Shown here: positions 1 through 9,400 of the stretch, piece by piece
How the letters are laid out: every line of letters starts with the position of its first letter
Numbering within the stretch: position 1 is the first letter of the stretch
From: Nostoc sp. PCC 7107
GTDB taxonomy: Bacteria > Cyanobacteriota > Cyanobacteriia > Cyanobacteriales > Nostocaceae
NCBI RefSeq assembly: GCF_000316625.1
Contig: NC_019676.1
Coordinates: 5,474,501-5,538,500 of the forward strand
Length of the DNA stretch: 64,000 nucleotides
Reading direction: 5' to 3'
The notes under the pieces: model-generated
Database searches by the model: none
Told to the model about the DNA's origin: nothing
The model's input: only the letters and a program-made list of their open reading frames with translations
Translations under genes and position numbers: made by a program

Positions 1-50
1 TGATTTACATACTAGTTTCTTAATTCAAGACTGGATAAGGGTTTTAAAGT

Positions 51-95
51 TTTGGCGGGACTCCGGGGATTTTGCCCCCACTTTGACACGCCAAA
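51..95 (-). other. Stem-loop between tracrRNA and expected CRISPR array
   Basis: A 7-bp outer stem (TTTGGCG at 51-57 pairs with CGCCAAA at 89-95) encloses an inner GGGG/CCCC stem with a short A/T-rich loop. On the transcribed minus strand it follows the tracrRNA anti-repeat. It is not followed by a clean U-run, so it is not an obvious terminator. It may be the 3' part of a longer tracrRNA, a processing site or a folded leader. Its function is unknown. Confidence 0.5.
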
Positions 96-104
96 AAAAT
101 ATTT

Positions 105-365
105 GGGAGGGTTCCCCCGACGAAGGGGGTGATTCAGTAGCCACCACTGTGGTAATCCGCACCGTTATGAATAACGGCTATAGCTAAAAGCCTTACTCCT
201 TATTGCTGGGAGCGCACCTATCCCACCTATAGAATTCTAAAGATGGCAGCATCAGAAGCGGGCAGCTACAAGGGTCAGAAAGCATGACGGCCTTCCAACC
301 GCCAAACTAACCCAGATTTTTCACAGTACATTGGCTTAAAAAAGCATGAACTGCGGCGCTGTTAT
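105..365 (-). ncRNA. tracrRNA of the type V-K CAST
   Basis: The minus strand downstream of cas12k carries blocks that I recognise from Scytonema hofmanni CAST tracrRNA: AGCGCCGCAGTTCATGC near the 5' end, GTTAGTTTGGCGG, CATGCTTTCTGACCC, TAGCTGCCCGCTTCTGATGC, AGGTGCGCTCCCAGCAATAAG, GTGGCTACTGAATCACCCCC and an anti-repeat-like GGGGGAACCCTCCC near 105-125. The RNA pairs with crRNA and scaffolds Cas12k, TniQ and TnsC. The 5' end is placed about 7 nt after a TATAAT box. The 3' end is approximate. Recognition is from memory of the family, not from an alignment. Confidence 0.88.
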
Positions 366-371
366 AAAAAT

Positions 372-400
372 ATTATATTTTCAAGGTTCGGATTAGTGAA
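372..400 (-). promoter_or_regulatory. Putative tracrRNA promoter
   Basis: On the minus strand a perfect -10 hexamer TATAAT (372-377) lies 17 bp from a partial -35 TTCACT (395-400). The start site would be near 365, at the conserved tracrRNA 5' end. The promoter lies directly against the cas12k stop codon, so tracrRNA could be made independently of cas12k. Confidence 0.6.
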
Positions 401-2308
401 TTAAATTAAAGCGGCTTGGCGTTCTTGGTAAGCAAAGACAGCTACATCTCGTGCTTTTTCTTGTGGACTGCCTCTGATTGGTTGTGTACCAATTTCAGTG
501 GAAATTCCAGCTTTTGCAGCTTGGGATTTAATACATTCAATTAATCGACCGTAACTCCAGCGATGAACGCTCATGCGGTATTCTTTGGCATATTTTTGTT
601 GAACTTCCTTATAACCAGGACATTTTTTCTCTGCTCTGGATTGGATTTCACTACTGATTTGCTCACGCATATCCCGGAGTTTTGGAAGAACTATGCTGCC
701 TGCTTGATAGGTTTTGGCGATCGCAATAATTGCATCTGCTAATAATCTATCTATATATTGCCCTAACTCTGATTCACCAAAGGAGTTTGGCGCATTCTGT
801 TTCTGAGCTTTGTGCCGTTCGTGAGATAGGCGTTGCTGTTGTTGTCGCTGACGATTGAGAAGATTGTAGTTTTCCCCAAGTAGTTGTTTGACGCTGCGAT
901 AAGCTAGAACTTCATTTTTAACAACATCTACCACCGCTACTGTGACTGGCTTTTTTAGACCAAAACTAACGCCAACTAGGATTGAGGGTTGACCTTGATA
1001 CCTAGACTTGCTGGGACGAGGGAAAAGGTTATTAATTCTATCTAGCGTGGATTGTTGACGAGTGATAAAAGCTTGCTGTTGATCATTGAGGTCGTCTTTC
1101 TGTTTCGCTTTGGTTAAAGTTTCGTTTATTTTTGTGCTTTTCTCATCAACTACCTGTTGAGTTCCTTCAATAGTCCACATCCGAGTATCTAAAGTGCAGT
1201 AAAGATGTAGTTGATTGACTTTCCAGGGTTCACCTTTTTCTTCTCCTGGCGACCAAGCAAGCCTTCCTGAACGCAGAGTAAACAAACTGCTTGAGTATTG
1301 GTTTTTATGATTGCGTTTAAGTTCTTGATCTTCTAAGAAGCGTTTGAAGTAGTGCAAATGACGTTTATCGCAGTAAATCTCAAAGGTAAGTTTTCCCAAG
1401 CCATTGAATCGAACAAAGAGACGACCTTTGTCATTTTGCAGCCATGTCATATCTTCGTTAGATTCGTAAGCCACAGGAAAGGGGACATCAGCAGATTTTC
1501 TTAATAGTGCTGCTTGCCAAGCTTTTGCCTCATTTTCATTTTGAGGTACATTGGCTGTAGAAATTTCTAAAGTCTTTAACCACTCTTCCCCTGTTAAATC
1601 TCTACCTTTAGGTATGCGACTTTGAAGTTGGTTTTTTAATCGCTCAATTTCTATTTCCTTTTTGCGTCTATTTTTAGTAAATTCTTCTGAGTCTTCGTCA
1701 AGTTCACTAATTTGACAGTTATTTTTGAGCAGATATGCGATCGCACAACGAGTAAGAGGGTTTTGTGTTTGTTCGTAAGTGTTTAAAAGAATTTGAAAAA
1801 GTGAAGATTTTTCCGACTTTGTAGATTTTTTAGTCTTTTTGCCCTTTCTCTGGTTTTTATTCTGCTCGGACTGGGGGGTAAATTGGGTAAGGATTTCGTT
1901 GGCTTTAGTACGAATTGCGCTTAAGCTACATTGGCTTTCTTGTTCGAGTTGTAGATCACTTTTGAGAATTGTCAGCCAACGTTCTTTCCCTTCTATTTGC
2001 CGCTTTCTTCGTTTTTGTAAGGCGAACCAAGATTTATATACATAATCTACTAGAGCGATCGCTGAGGTGTAAAAGCGTCCAGGTTGATCAGCAAAACGCT
2101 CTTGAGTTTTGAAGGAGTTAACAAGTGTTTTGAGTAATTTAGTAGGTATTCTGCCTTTATCTAGCCAGGTTTCAAACTCTGGGTGCTTTCCTACCTGTGC
2201 CAATAATTCATTTATAAGTGGTGTATTTTTATCAGCCATCAGTTCCCACAGTTGGCGGAGGATGTCTTCTTCAGCAACCAAGCGACATTGAATTGTAATA
2301 ACGCTCAT
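401..2308 (-). CDS. cas12k: Cas12k, nuclease-dead RNA-guided effector of CAST
   Basis: This is a 635-residue protein, close to known Cas12k (about 640 aa). Cas12k binds crRNA:tracrRNA, finds target DNA next to a GTN-type PAM and recruits TniQ and TnsC without cutting. The RuvC-I stretch reads GVSFGLKKPVTVAVVD at about residues 445-460, where an active Cas12 has an aspartate after GV/GI. The loss fits the known inactivation of RuvC in this family. A basic, lysine-rich insert lies near residues 150-165. The gene is followed at once by tracrRNA on the same strand and preceded by a divergent ribbon-helix-helix gene. A strong promoter overlapping direct repeats lies upstream. The start ATG at 2308 fits the family length. 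Confidence 0.95.
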   Translation of the reverse strand: MSVITIQCRLVAEEDILRQLWELMADKNTPLINELLAQVGKHPEFETWLDKGRIPTKLLKTLVNSFKTQERFADQPGRFYTSAIALVDYVYKSWFALQKRRKRQIEGKERWLTILKSDLQLEQESQCSLSAIRTKANEILTQFTPQSEQNKNQRKGKKTKKSTKSEKSSLFQILLNTYEQTQNPLTRCAIAYLLKNNCQISELDEDSEEFTKNRRKKEIEIERLKNQLQSRIPKGRDLTGEEWLKTLEISTANVPQNENEAKAWQAALLRKSADVPFPVAYESNEDMTWLQNDKGRLFVRFNGLGKLTFEIYCDKRHLHYFKRFLEDQELKRNHKNQYSSSLFTLRSGRLAWSPGEEKGEPWKVNQLHLYCTLDTRMWTIEGTQQVVDEKSTKINETLTKAKQKDDLNDQQQAFITRQQSTLDRINNLFPRPSKSRYQGQPSILVGVSFGLKKPVTVAVVDVVKNEVLAYRSVKQLLGENYNLLNRQRQQQQRLSHERHKAQKQNAPNSFGESELGQYIDRLLADAIIAIAKTYQAGSIVLPKLRDMREQISSEIQSRAEKKCPGYKEVQQKYAKEYRMSVHRWSYGRLIECIKSQAAKAGISTEIGTQPIRGSPQEKARDVAVFAYQERQAALI

Positions 2309-2373
2309 GGTGTCCTCAGCTTTGTGGTTTCGGTAAAACTGACAGGGTTGTTAATTATTTTTTTGCTTACTAT

Positions 2374-2403
2374 ATTATAGTGCAATGACGTAATAGCGCA
2401 ATG
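2374..2403 (-). promoter_or_regulatory. cas12k promoter with 16-bp-period direct-repeat operator
   Basis: On the minus strand a -10 TATAAT (2374-2379) is separated by 16 bp from a -35-like TTGCGC (2396-2401). Overlapping it on the plus strand are two direct repeats in 16-bp register, ATAGTGCAATG (2377-2387) and ATAGCGCAATG (2393-2403). Direct repeats over a promoter are typical of ribbon-helix-helix repressor sites, and such a gene starts 70 bp away in the opposite direction. The half-site TAGTGCAA recurs at the tnsB and ietA promoters. Confidence 0.65.
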
Positions 2404-2470
2404 CCGCAAATGTTTTTTTGCTGAGAGGCTGTGCAAAAATGAAAGCCGCAAGCTTTGGCTTCAAATTAGG

Positions 2471-2632
2471 ATGGCAGAAGAAACTAGAGAAGTTCGGGGT
2501 AGACTCCCTAAAGACTTAAAAATCGCCTTTGAAATTGCCTGTGCGCGTTTGGAATTGACCCAGACTGCGGCTTTGGAGGAGGCTATCAAGGAATGGTTGA
2601 AAAAACATGAATCTACGTCTAGTGACAAATAG
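2471..2632 (+). CDS. Small ribbon-helix-helix (Arc-like) regulator, candidate CAST repressor
   Basis: This ORF encodes 53 residues beginning MAEETREVRGRLPKDLKI, followed by FEIACARLELTQTAALEEAI and a lysine-rich tail. A short beta strand (EVRGRLP) followed by two helices is the layout of Arc/CopG-type ribbon-helix-helix proteins. Many V-K transposons keep a small divergent regulator next to cas12k (MerR-type CvkR in some, Arc-like proteins in others), and this gene occupies that position. It probably represses cas12k through the direct repeats at 2377-2403. The ATG at 2471 has only a weak AGG directly before it, and the frame is open upstream, so a non-ATG start cannot be excluded. Confidence 0.68.
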   Translation: MAEETREVRGRLPKDLKIAFEIACARLELTQTAALEEAIKEWLKKHESTSSDK

Positions 2633-3201
2633 ATTGAGTTATGAGCAATAGGATTTGTTTGTGGATTAACTAATTCTTCGTAATGGCGGTTATATTCTGG
2701 AAGCGTTTTGGTTCTGGTAATTCCTATCAAAATCCTCAATAGACGGTGCAATGCGATCGCCATTTCTTATCAAATCTGACTACCACAATCACATATAAGT
2801 CTGACTAACTGAGTTTGAATTTATAGTAACACTCGGTATTAATACTAATGCTTTTAAAAGGATGTGTTGCTACATTTTGAACATACAAATTGGTATGCTT
2901 GCTCACGCTTATAGCCATAATTATGTATGGCTTTGATGGGCAAAATATATCGATACTTTTATTAAATAGACTCAAATGGTTTAAAGAATGTAAATTAATA
3001 GGCTCTTAGATTAAGTATTAAAAAATACATTAGTTTTTAGCTAACTAAATTTACAAGTATTTTAAATCCTAAATTTTTATACTCAATCAAAATCTGCGGA
3101 TTTGTAACTGTAAGCGATCGCTTAACAGGTAATTTTTCATGCAAAAAATAGCTTCTCTGTGGTTGGTGTAGGGGCTTCAGCAGGGCAAAGGAGTGTAGTG
3201 G
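2633..3201. other. AT-rich intergenic region upstream of drmD
   Basis: I see no convincing gene in these 569 bases. They must hold the DISARM promoter and the 3' end of the ribbon-helix-helix transcript. Visible elements are a palindrome GTATTAATAC near 2836-2845, a repeated TCTGACTA near 2770 and 2800, one HIP1-like GCGATCGC near 3113-3120, and the drmD Shine-Dalgarno AAAGGAG at 3188-3194. No hairpin followed by a T-run is obvious. Confidence 0.5.
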
Positions 3202-6200
3202 ATGAGTGTTGTTACCGGTCAAATTGTGCGAGTGCGATCGCGGCAGTATCTTGTAGAAGATGTAGTGGCTAAACCTTTGGTGAAGGAAGACACTTTAGTT
3301 TGCCTCTCATGTCTAGAAGATGATGCGCTAGGGGAACAGTTAGAAGTTCTCTGGGAAAGAGAAGTTGATGCCAAAGTCATAGGTAAAACTTCCTGGGAAT
3401 CTATAGTAAACCGAGGTTTTGACAATCCGCGTTTATTTTCGGCTTATCTCCACACTCTGCGCTGGAACTGCGTTACCTCCACTGACCCGAAACTTTTTCA
3501 AGCACCTTACAGAGCAGGTATTGAAGTCAAAGCTTACCAACTTGAACCGCTACGCAAGGCTTTATTAATGCCGAGAGTTGGTTTATTTATCGCTGACGAT
3601 GTTGGATTGGGGAAAACCATTGAAGCCGGACTGATTTTAAGAGAAATGTTGATGCGGCAAAAAGTTCGCCGTGTCGTTATCTCCTGTCCGCCGTCAGTTG
3701 TACGGCAATGGCAAGAAGAAATGGAAAGCCGTTTCGGGCTAACTTTTGTGATTTTTGACCGTGAGTTTGTAGCTAGTCGTCGTCAAGAACGGGGTTATGG
3801 AATTAACCCTTGGACAACTCACAGCCGCTTTATCATTTCTCATGCGTTGTTACGCGATGAAACCTATGCTGCACCTTTGCGTGATTGGTTGGGAGATTTT
3901 GCAGGCGCATCAATGCTGATTCTGGATGAAGCACACAATGCAGCCCCAGCTAGTGGTGCGAAGTATGCTGTAGATTCTCAGTTAACACGCACTGTCCGCG
4001 ATATAGCACCACGGTTTGAACATAAGCTGTTCCTTTCTGCTACTCCTCATAATGGTCATTCCAATAGCTTTGCAGCTTTGTTAGAAATCCTTGACCCGCA
4101 ACGATTTTGTCGAGGTGTACCCGTGCGCGATCGCAAGCTTTTAGATACGGTGATGGTGCGGCGGTTAAAGCAAGATTTACGAGAGATTGGCGAAGAGTTT
4201 CCCGAACGGCGGGTTATTCCTATTGTCATCGATCATCTTCCAGAAGATGCACCGGAATTGAAGCTATCGCGGTTACTGCAAGAGTATCGTAACCTGCGGG
4301 AAGAACGGCTAAAGGAAGCATCGAAATCAACCCAAAATGCGGCGATGTTAGTAATTACCTCGCTGCAAAAGCGTCTGCTGTCTTCCATTGAAGCTTTTGC
4401 ACGCACTTTGAAAGTTCATCGGGTGGCGATTGAAAAGCAATCTATTAACCCTTCGGCTTCTCTACGAGACGCTACGCGAACGCTCAGGGCTAGCCGTTCT
4501 GGAAACGCCATCGATAATTTACCGTTGCTGTTAGAATCCCCTGGTGCTGACGATGAACGGGCTGAACTAGCGGAAGAAGAAGTACAAGCAGAAGAAGATA
4601 CTCAGGTAACGGTTGCTACTGGGCAGGCTGCAAGCTTTGGGTTAAGCAGTCGGGAATTGGAAATTTTAGAAGAGATGACCGATGTAGCCAACCAAGCTAG
4701 ATATCAAGCAGACCCACGAGTTGAAAAGTTAGTGGCTTGGATTAAACAAAATCTCTGTCCTGATTTGGGTAAACCTAATGCTGCTTGGGTAGAGAAGCGA
4801 GTCATTATATTTACTGAATATACAGACACTAAACGCTACTTGCAGCAAAAACTCCAAGAAGCGATCGCTGGCTCAGATAAAGAACGCGAGCGCATCGATG
4901 TATTTCATGGTGGTATTGGAGAAGAACGCCGGGAAGCTATCAAAAATGCCTTCAATGCTGACCCATCGCGTCACCCCCTCCGCATTCTCATAGCCACGGA
5001 TGCAGCAAGGGAAGGAGTAAACCTGCAAAACAATTGTGCTGACCTATTCCATTTTGATGTGCCTTGGAACCCATCACGGATGGAACAGCGTAACGGACGT
5101 ATTGACAGGAAATTACAGCGATCGCCTGTTGTTCACTGCTACTACCTTGTTTTAGCGCAAAGGACAGAGGACAAAGTATTGAAAGTGCTGGTGAAGAAGA
5201 CCGAAACAATTCAAAAAGAATTGGGGACGCTTTCGCCAGTTGTGCAGAAGAATTTATCGCGGTTGCTGGAAGGTGGTATTCGCCACAATCAGGTAACTAA
5301 TATTACTGCTTGCATAGAACAAGCCGATTTACCTAACTTACAGATAGTAAACGAGGAACTCGAAGAAAATCGACTACGGAGAGAAGAATTAACCAAGCAA
5401 TTATCCCAGCTACAAGAGATGCTGAAAACATCGCGGGATTGGTTGGGACTGAGTGACGAACACTTCCGTAATGCTATTTCCGCTTCTTTAGAAATTCTCG
5501 GCGCGACTCCTCTGGCCCCAGTCGATAGTAATGAAGCTTGCCAAGATTCTGCTACTGCACGCTGGACGCTTCCACCCCTGGATCAACGTGCAGACCCCAC
5601 ATGGGCTAATACTTTTGATACCCTCAGACCGCCACGTAAAAAAGGACAAAAGCCTTGGGAATGGCGACGGGAAGCAGCAATTCGTCCGGTAGTATTTCGT
5701 GACCCTGGTTCATTGGATGGGGATGTAGTTCACCTGCATTTAGAACATCGGGTTGTACAGCGTCTTTTAGGGAGATTTTTAGCCCAAGGATTTTTACATG
5801 ATGAATTAACCCGCGCTTGCGTTTGTCTGACTGATGACCCAATTCCGAAAGTTCTCGCCTTGGGACGGTTATCTGTTTACGGACAGGGTGCGTCACGGCT
5901 GCATGACGAAGTAATTGCGATCGCGGCGGAATGGTCTGACCCAGCAGCGAGGGGACGCAAGAAACTACAACCGTTAAACGAAGGGGAGAAAGACAACGTA
6001 CTGGCGTTATTAGAAGATTCTTTAGCTTCTCCTCGTTTGCAAAAAGCATCCCAGACGATTAAAGAATTGCTGAAGCAGAATGCTGCCCAAGATATTGCTG
6101 ATTTGATTCCCCATTTAGAACGCCGTGCCAATATTTTGGCTCAAAGGGCAGAGAAAAAGTTAACCGAACGGGGCAAGAAAGAAGCTGTGGAGATGAAAAA

Positions 6201-6483
6201 AATTCTCGAACAGCAGCAGCAGCGTATTAGCCAACGCAAAAAGGAAATTGAAGAAACCAAAGCTATCCAGTTAACGATTCCCAAGCTATCGATTCCGTTT
6301 GTAGAGTTCCCAGTCGAGGAAAAACGGCAGTTAGACGCAGACTGCCGCCACTGGGAAGAGCGACTGAAGAAACTTGTTGAGGAGATTAATTCTGAACCTG
6401 CCCGAATTGAGGCTTCCTACGAAGTTAAGGCGGTGCGAGTTGAACCAGTGGGATTGATTTATTTGTGGCCAGTTTCGGGTTAA
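3202..6483 (+). CDS. drmD: DrmD, SNF2-like helicase of class 1 DISARM
   Basis: A 1093-residue superfamily 2 helicase/ATPase. Walker A reads DDVGLGKTIEAG (about residue 136), Walker B is DEAH (LILDEAHNAAP, about 242), and motif III is LSATPHNGH. The second RecA domain carries ATDAAREGVNLQ and RNGRIDR (about 630), the SNF2/RapA-type motif VI. A long helical C-terminus follows. In class 1 DISARM this protein partners DrmMI upstream of drmABC to restrict incoming phage DNA. Shine-Dalgarno AAAGGAG lies 7 bases before the ATG. drmMI follows almost directly. A Nostoc-type dispersed repeat lies in frame between the helicase lobes (see 4446-4508). Confidence 0.92.
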   Translation: MSVVTGQIVRVRSRQYLVEDVVAKPLVKEDTLVCLSCLEDDALGEQLEVLWEREVDAKVIGKTSWESIVNRGFDNPRLFSAYLHTLRWNCVTSTDPKLFQAPYRAGIEVKAYQLEPLRKALLMPRVGLFIADDVGLGKTIEAGLILREMLMRQKVRRVVISCPPSVVRQWQEEMESRFGLTFVIFDREFVASRRQERGYGINPWTTHSRFIISHALLRDETYAAPLRDWLGDFAGASMLILDEAHNAAPASGAKYAVDSQLTRTVRDIAPRFEHKLFLSATPHNGHSNSFAALLEILDPQRFCRGVPVRDRKLLDTVMVRRLKQDLREIGEEFPERRVIPIVIDHLPEDAPELKLSRLLQEYRNLREERLKEASKSTQNAAMLVITSLQKRLLSSIEAFARTLKVHRVAIEKQSINPSASLRDATRTLRASRSGNAIDNLPLLLESPGADDERAELAEEEVQAEEDTQVTVATGQAASFGLSSRELEILEEMTDVANQARYQADPRVEKLVAWIKQNLCPDLGKPNAAWVEKRVIIFTEYTDTKRYLQQKLQEAIAGSDKERERIDVFHGGIGEERREAIKNAFNADPSRHPLRILIATDAAREGVNLQNNCADLFHFDVPWNPSRMEQRNGRIDRKLQRSPVVHCYYLVLAQRTEDKVLKVLVKKTETIQKELGTLSPVVQKNLSRLLEGGIRHNQVTNITACIEQADLPNLQIVNEELEENRLRREELTKQLSQLQEMLKTSRDWLGLSDEHFRNAISASLEILGATPLAPVDSNEACQDSATARWTLPPLDQRADPTWANTFDTLRPPRKKGQKPWEWRREAAIRPVVFRDPGSLDGDVVHLHLEHRVVQRLLGRFLAQGFLHDELTRACVCLTDDPIPKVLALGRLSVYGQGASRLHDEVIAIAAEWSDPAARGRKKLQPLNEGEKDNVLALLEDSLASPRLQKASQTIKELLKQNAAQDIADLIPHLERRANILAQRAEKKLTERGKKEAVEMKKILEQQQQRISQRKKEIEETKAIQLTIPKLSIPFVEFPVEEKRQLDADCRHWEERLKKLVEEINSEPARIEASYEVKAVRVEPVGLIYLWPVSG
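4446..4508 (+). repeat. Small dispersed cyanobacterial repeat inserted in frame in drmD
   Basis: The DNA contains GCTTCTCTACGAGACGCTAC followed by GCGAACGCTC and a GGCTAGCC palindrome. I recognise these as the small mobile repeats scattered through Nostoc-type genomes. It is translated as SASLRDATRTLRASRSGNA, a low-complexity basic stretch unlike the helicase sequence around it. It adds about 20 residues without breaking the frame. Repeat identity is from memory. Confidence 0.6.
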
Positions 6484-6496
6484 GGGGGTGAAGAGT

Positions 6497-9400
6497 ATGG
6501 TTAAGGATAGAGAAATTCAAGCGCATAAAGAATGGTTGGGCTTTCTTCAGCCAGTGGGGTTGGTAGTGTCGCCAACGGCGTTAAATAATGCCCAAATGTC
6601 GGTAAATCGCAACGTTGTTGAGTTACAGCAACGGTTAAGCGAAATAGTTCGCCGAGATTTTCCTGATGACAGCACCAACTACACCTCTGTAATTTCTGAC
6701 TTTCCTACTTTCACAGTTGAAATTCTTGGTTGGCAACCGACAGATTTAGTCGAGAGTCCAGAGGATTTGGCGGTATCACTACCGGAATACGGTGAGACTT
6801 TACAACCAACATATACCGTACCTGACCCAGATAAAGGTGGTTGGTTGATGCTGGTACAGGTCATTTCCACTGGTACTGACTTTGATAGAGTCAGCGAGAA
6901 TATCAAATCTACAGGATGGCACGCCACGCCCCAAGCGAAGTTTGAGCGACTGTTGCGGGAGAAGGAAATTCCTATAGGTATTTTGTGTAACGGTACAGAA
7001 TTACGTTTGGTATATGCCCCACGGGGTGAATCTTCTGGACACCTGACCTTTCCAGTACAGGCGATGTGTGAAGTGTCGGGACGGTTAATTTTGGGTGCAA
7101 TGCAGATGTTGTTGGAAGAACAGCGAGTGTTCAATGCGCCCACAGACCGCCGTTTAGTAGCGTTGCTGCAAAATAGCCGCAAGTACCAAAACGAAGTTTC
7201 TACCAAGTTATCAGAACAGGTACTTGATGCGCTGTGGGAATTACTACGGGGTTTTCAAGCTGCGAATGACCATGCTAAAGGACTCTTGCTTGATGACATT
7301 GCCCAAAACGACCCTCAGCATATTTACGGAGGAATAATTACAGTTTTGCTGCGGTTGGTGTTTCTGCTGTATGCGGAAGATGAGGGATTGATGCCACAAG
7401 GTTCGATTTATACGCGCAATTATTCGGTAACTGGACTGTATGAGAGATTGCGCGAGGATGCGGGTAACTATCCTGACACGATGGAACAGCGTTATGGTGC
7501 TTGGGCGTGGTTACTCAGTCTTTTTCGCTTGGTTTATGATGGTGGTTGTCATGCTGATTTATACTTACCAGCGCGTCACGGACAGCTTTTTGACCCGGAT
7601 GAGTACGCATTTTTAGAAGGTCGTTCTCGCCATACTACCTATAAAGAATGGGAGTTGATTGAACCGCCACGCATTTCTGATGGAGTCATTCACAAAGTAT
7701 TGCAAGGGTTACTCGTTCTTGATGGTGAGCGTTTGTCATACCGTTCTCTAGATGTCGAGCAAATCGGATCAGTATACGAGGCGGTGATGGGTTATGAAGT
7801 CAAAAAAGCTACTACACCATCTATTGGGGTATGGAGTAAACCCAAGAGTGCGAAAACCTCTGTTACCGTCGTTGTTAGCGTCGATGAAGTTTTAAACACA
7901 AAAGCCAATGACAGGGCTAAGTATTTAAAAGAAGTAGCAGGTTGTGAAATATCCGGCAAATCACTGACGGAGTTGAAGCAAGCGAAAACCGCCGAGGATT
8001 TAATTGCTGCTTTAGGACGGAAGATATCGCCGCAAACTCCCGCTTTACTGGCGGCTGGTTCATTGTATTTGCAACCAGGGGAAGAACGGCGACGTAGTGG
8101 TTCTCATTATACGCCCCGTGCATTGACAGAACCAATTGTTAAAGAAACTCTCAGACCTGTTTTAGAAGCTTTAGGAGAACGTCCTACGCCAGAGCAAATT
8201 TTGGCTTTGAAGGTATGTGATTTAGCTGTGGGTTCAGGCGCGTTTTTGGTGGAAGCTTGTCGTCAGTTAGCTGAAAAATTGGTGGAAGCTTGGAATCAAC
8301 ATGGCATGATTTCAGAAGTTCCATCGGATGAAGAATCGTTACTTTATGCGCGGCGTTTGGTGGCGCAGCGTTGTTTGTATGGGGTGGATAAAAACCCGTT
8401 TGCGGTGAATTTGGCGAAGTTATCTTTGTGGTTGGTAACTTTAGCGAAGAAGCATCCTTTTACCTTTTTAGACCATGCGTTGAAATGTGGTGATTCGTTG
8501 GTAGGTTTAACCCGCGACCAACTTGTTAAGTTTAACTGGGAAAAAGATACTACCTATGATGATAAAGAATTGCCTTTATTTAATGAGCAGATAAATAAGG
8601 TTAAGTTTAATCGTGATGAAATTCAAAGCTTAGGTGATGAGAATTATGATGCGAAGCGTGATTTTTATCAAGCAACAGAGGAATTATTACATGATGCTCG
8701 TCTTAAAGGTGATTTAGTGATTGCTTCTTTCTTTGCGTCGGACAAAGATAAAGCAAGGAAAGAGGAGCGAGATGGATTATTTCAGAAGTATTTTAAATGG
8801 CGGCGAAGTCCAGATGAGAGTGCAGAGGTTTTAAGTATTAGTAAAAAATTGCGGCAAACAGATAAACCTGTAAAGGCGTTTAATTGGGAAATTGAATTTC
8901 CAGAGGTATTTGATAGAGAAAATCCAGGATTTGATGCAATTGTGGGTAATCCACCATTTGCGGGTAAGAATACAGCGATAAATGCCCATATGGATGGATA
9001 TATGGATTGGTTGAAAGTGGTTAACTCAGAATCACATGGAAATTCTGATTTAGTCGCTCACTTTTACCGCAGGGCGTTTGCGCTTTTACGAAAATCAGGT
9101 TGTTTTGGTTTGATTGCTACAAATACTATTGCTCAAGGTGACACTCGTAGCACTGGGTTGAGATATATCTGTGAAAATGACGGTACTATTTACAATGCCC
9201 AAAAACGGTTAAAGTGGCCTGGTTTAGCCGCCGTTGTTGTGAGTGTGGTTAATGTTATTAAGGGTGATTATCAAGGTAAAAAGCTGTTAGATGGACGTGA
9301 AGTTGATTTAATTTCTGCATTTTTATTTAAGTCGGGTGGTAATAATAACCCTGCTGTGTTATTAGCAAATGCTGATAAAAGTTTTCAAGGTAGCATTGTA

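Noticed and set aside
1-104. First CRISPR repeat next to the tracrRNA
   Set aside because: I searched by eye for a repeat ending in GTTGAAAG or its complement and found none. The array must start left of the window.
2461-2763. A 100-residue minus-strand ORF starting MAIALHRLLRILIGI
   Set aside because: It overlaps the ribbon-helix-helix gene on the opposite strand, shows no family resemblance and has no ribosome-binding site.
3037-3222. Minus-strand ORF of 61 residues upstream of drmD
   Set aside because: It crosses the drmD ribosome-binding site and start, and has no recognisable domain.
5624-6131. Two minus-strand ORFs (141 and 84 residues) inside drmD
   Set aside because: They are antisense to a well-supported helicase gene and show no domain.
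6488-6496. GTG start for drmMI
   Set aside because: It overlaps the AAGGGGGTG ribosome-binding site that fits the ATG at 6497.
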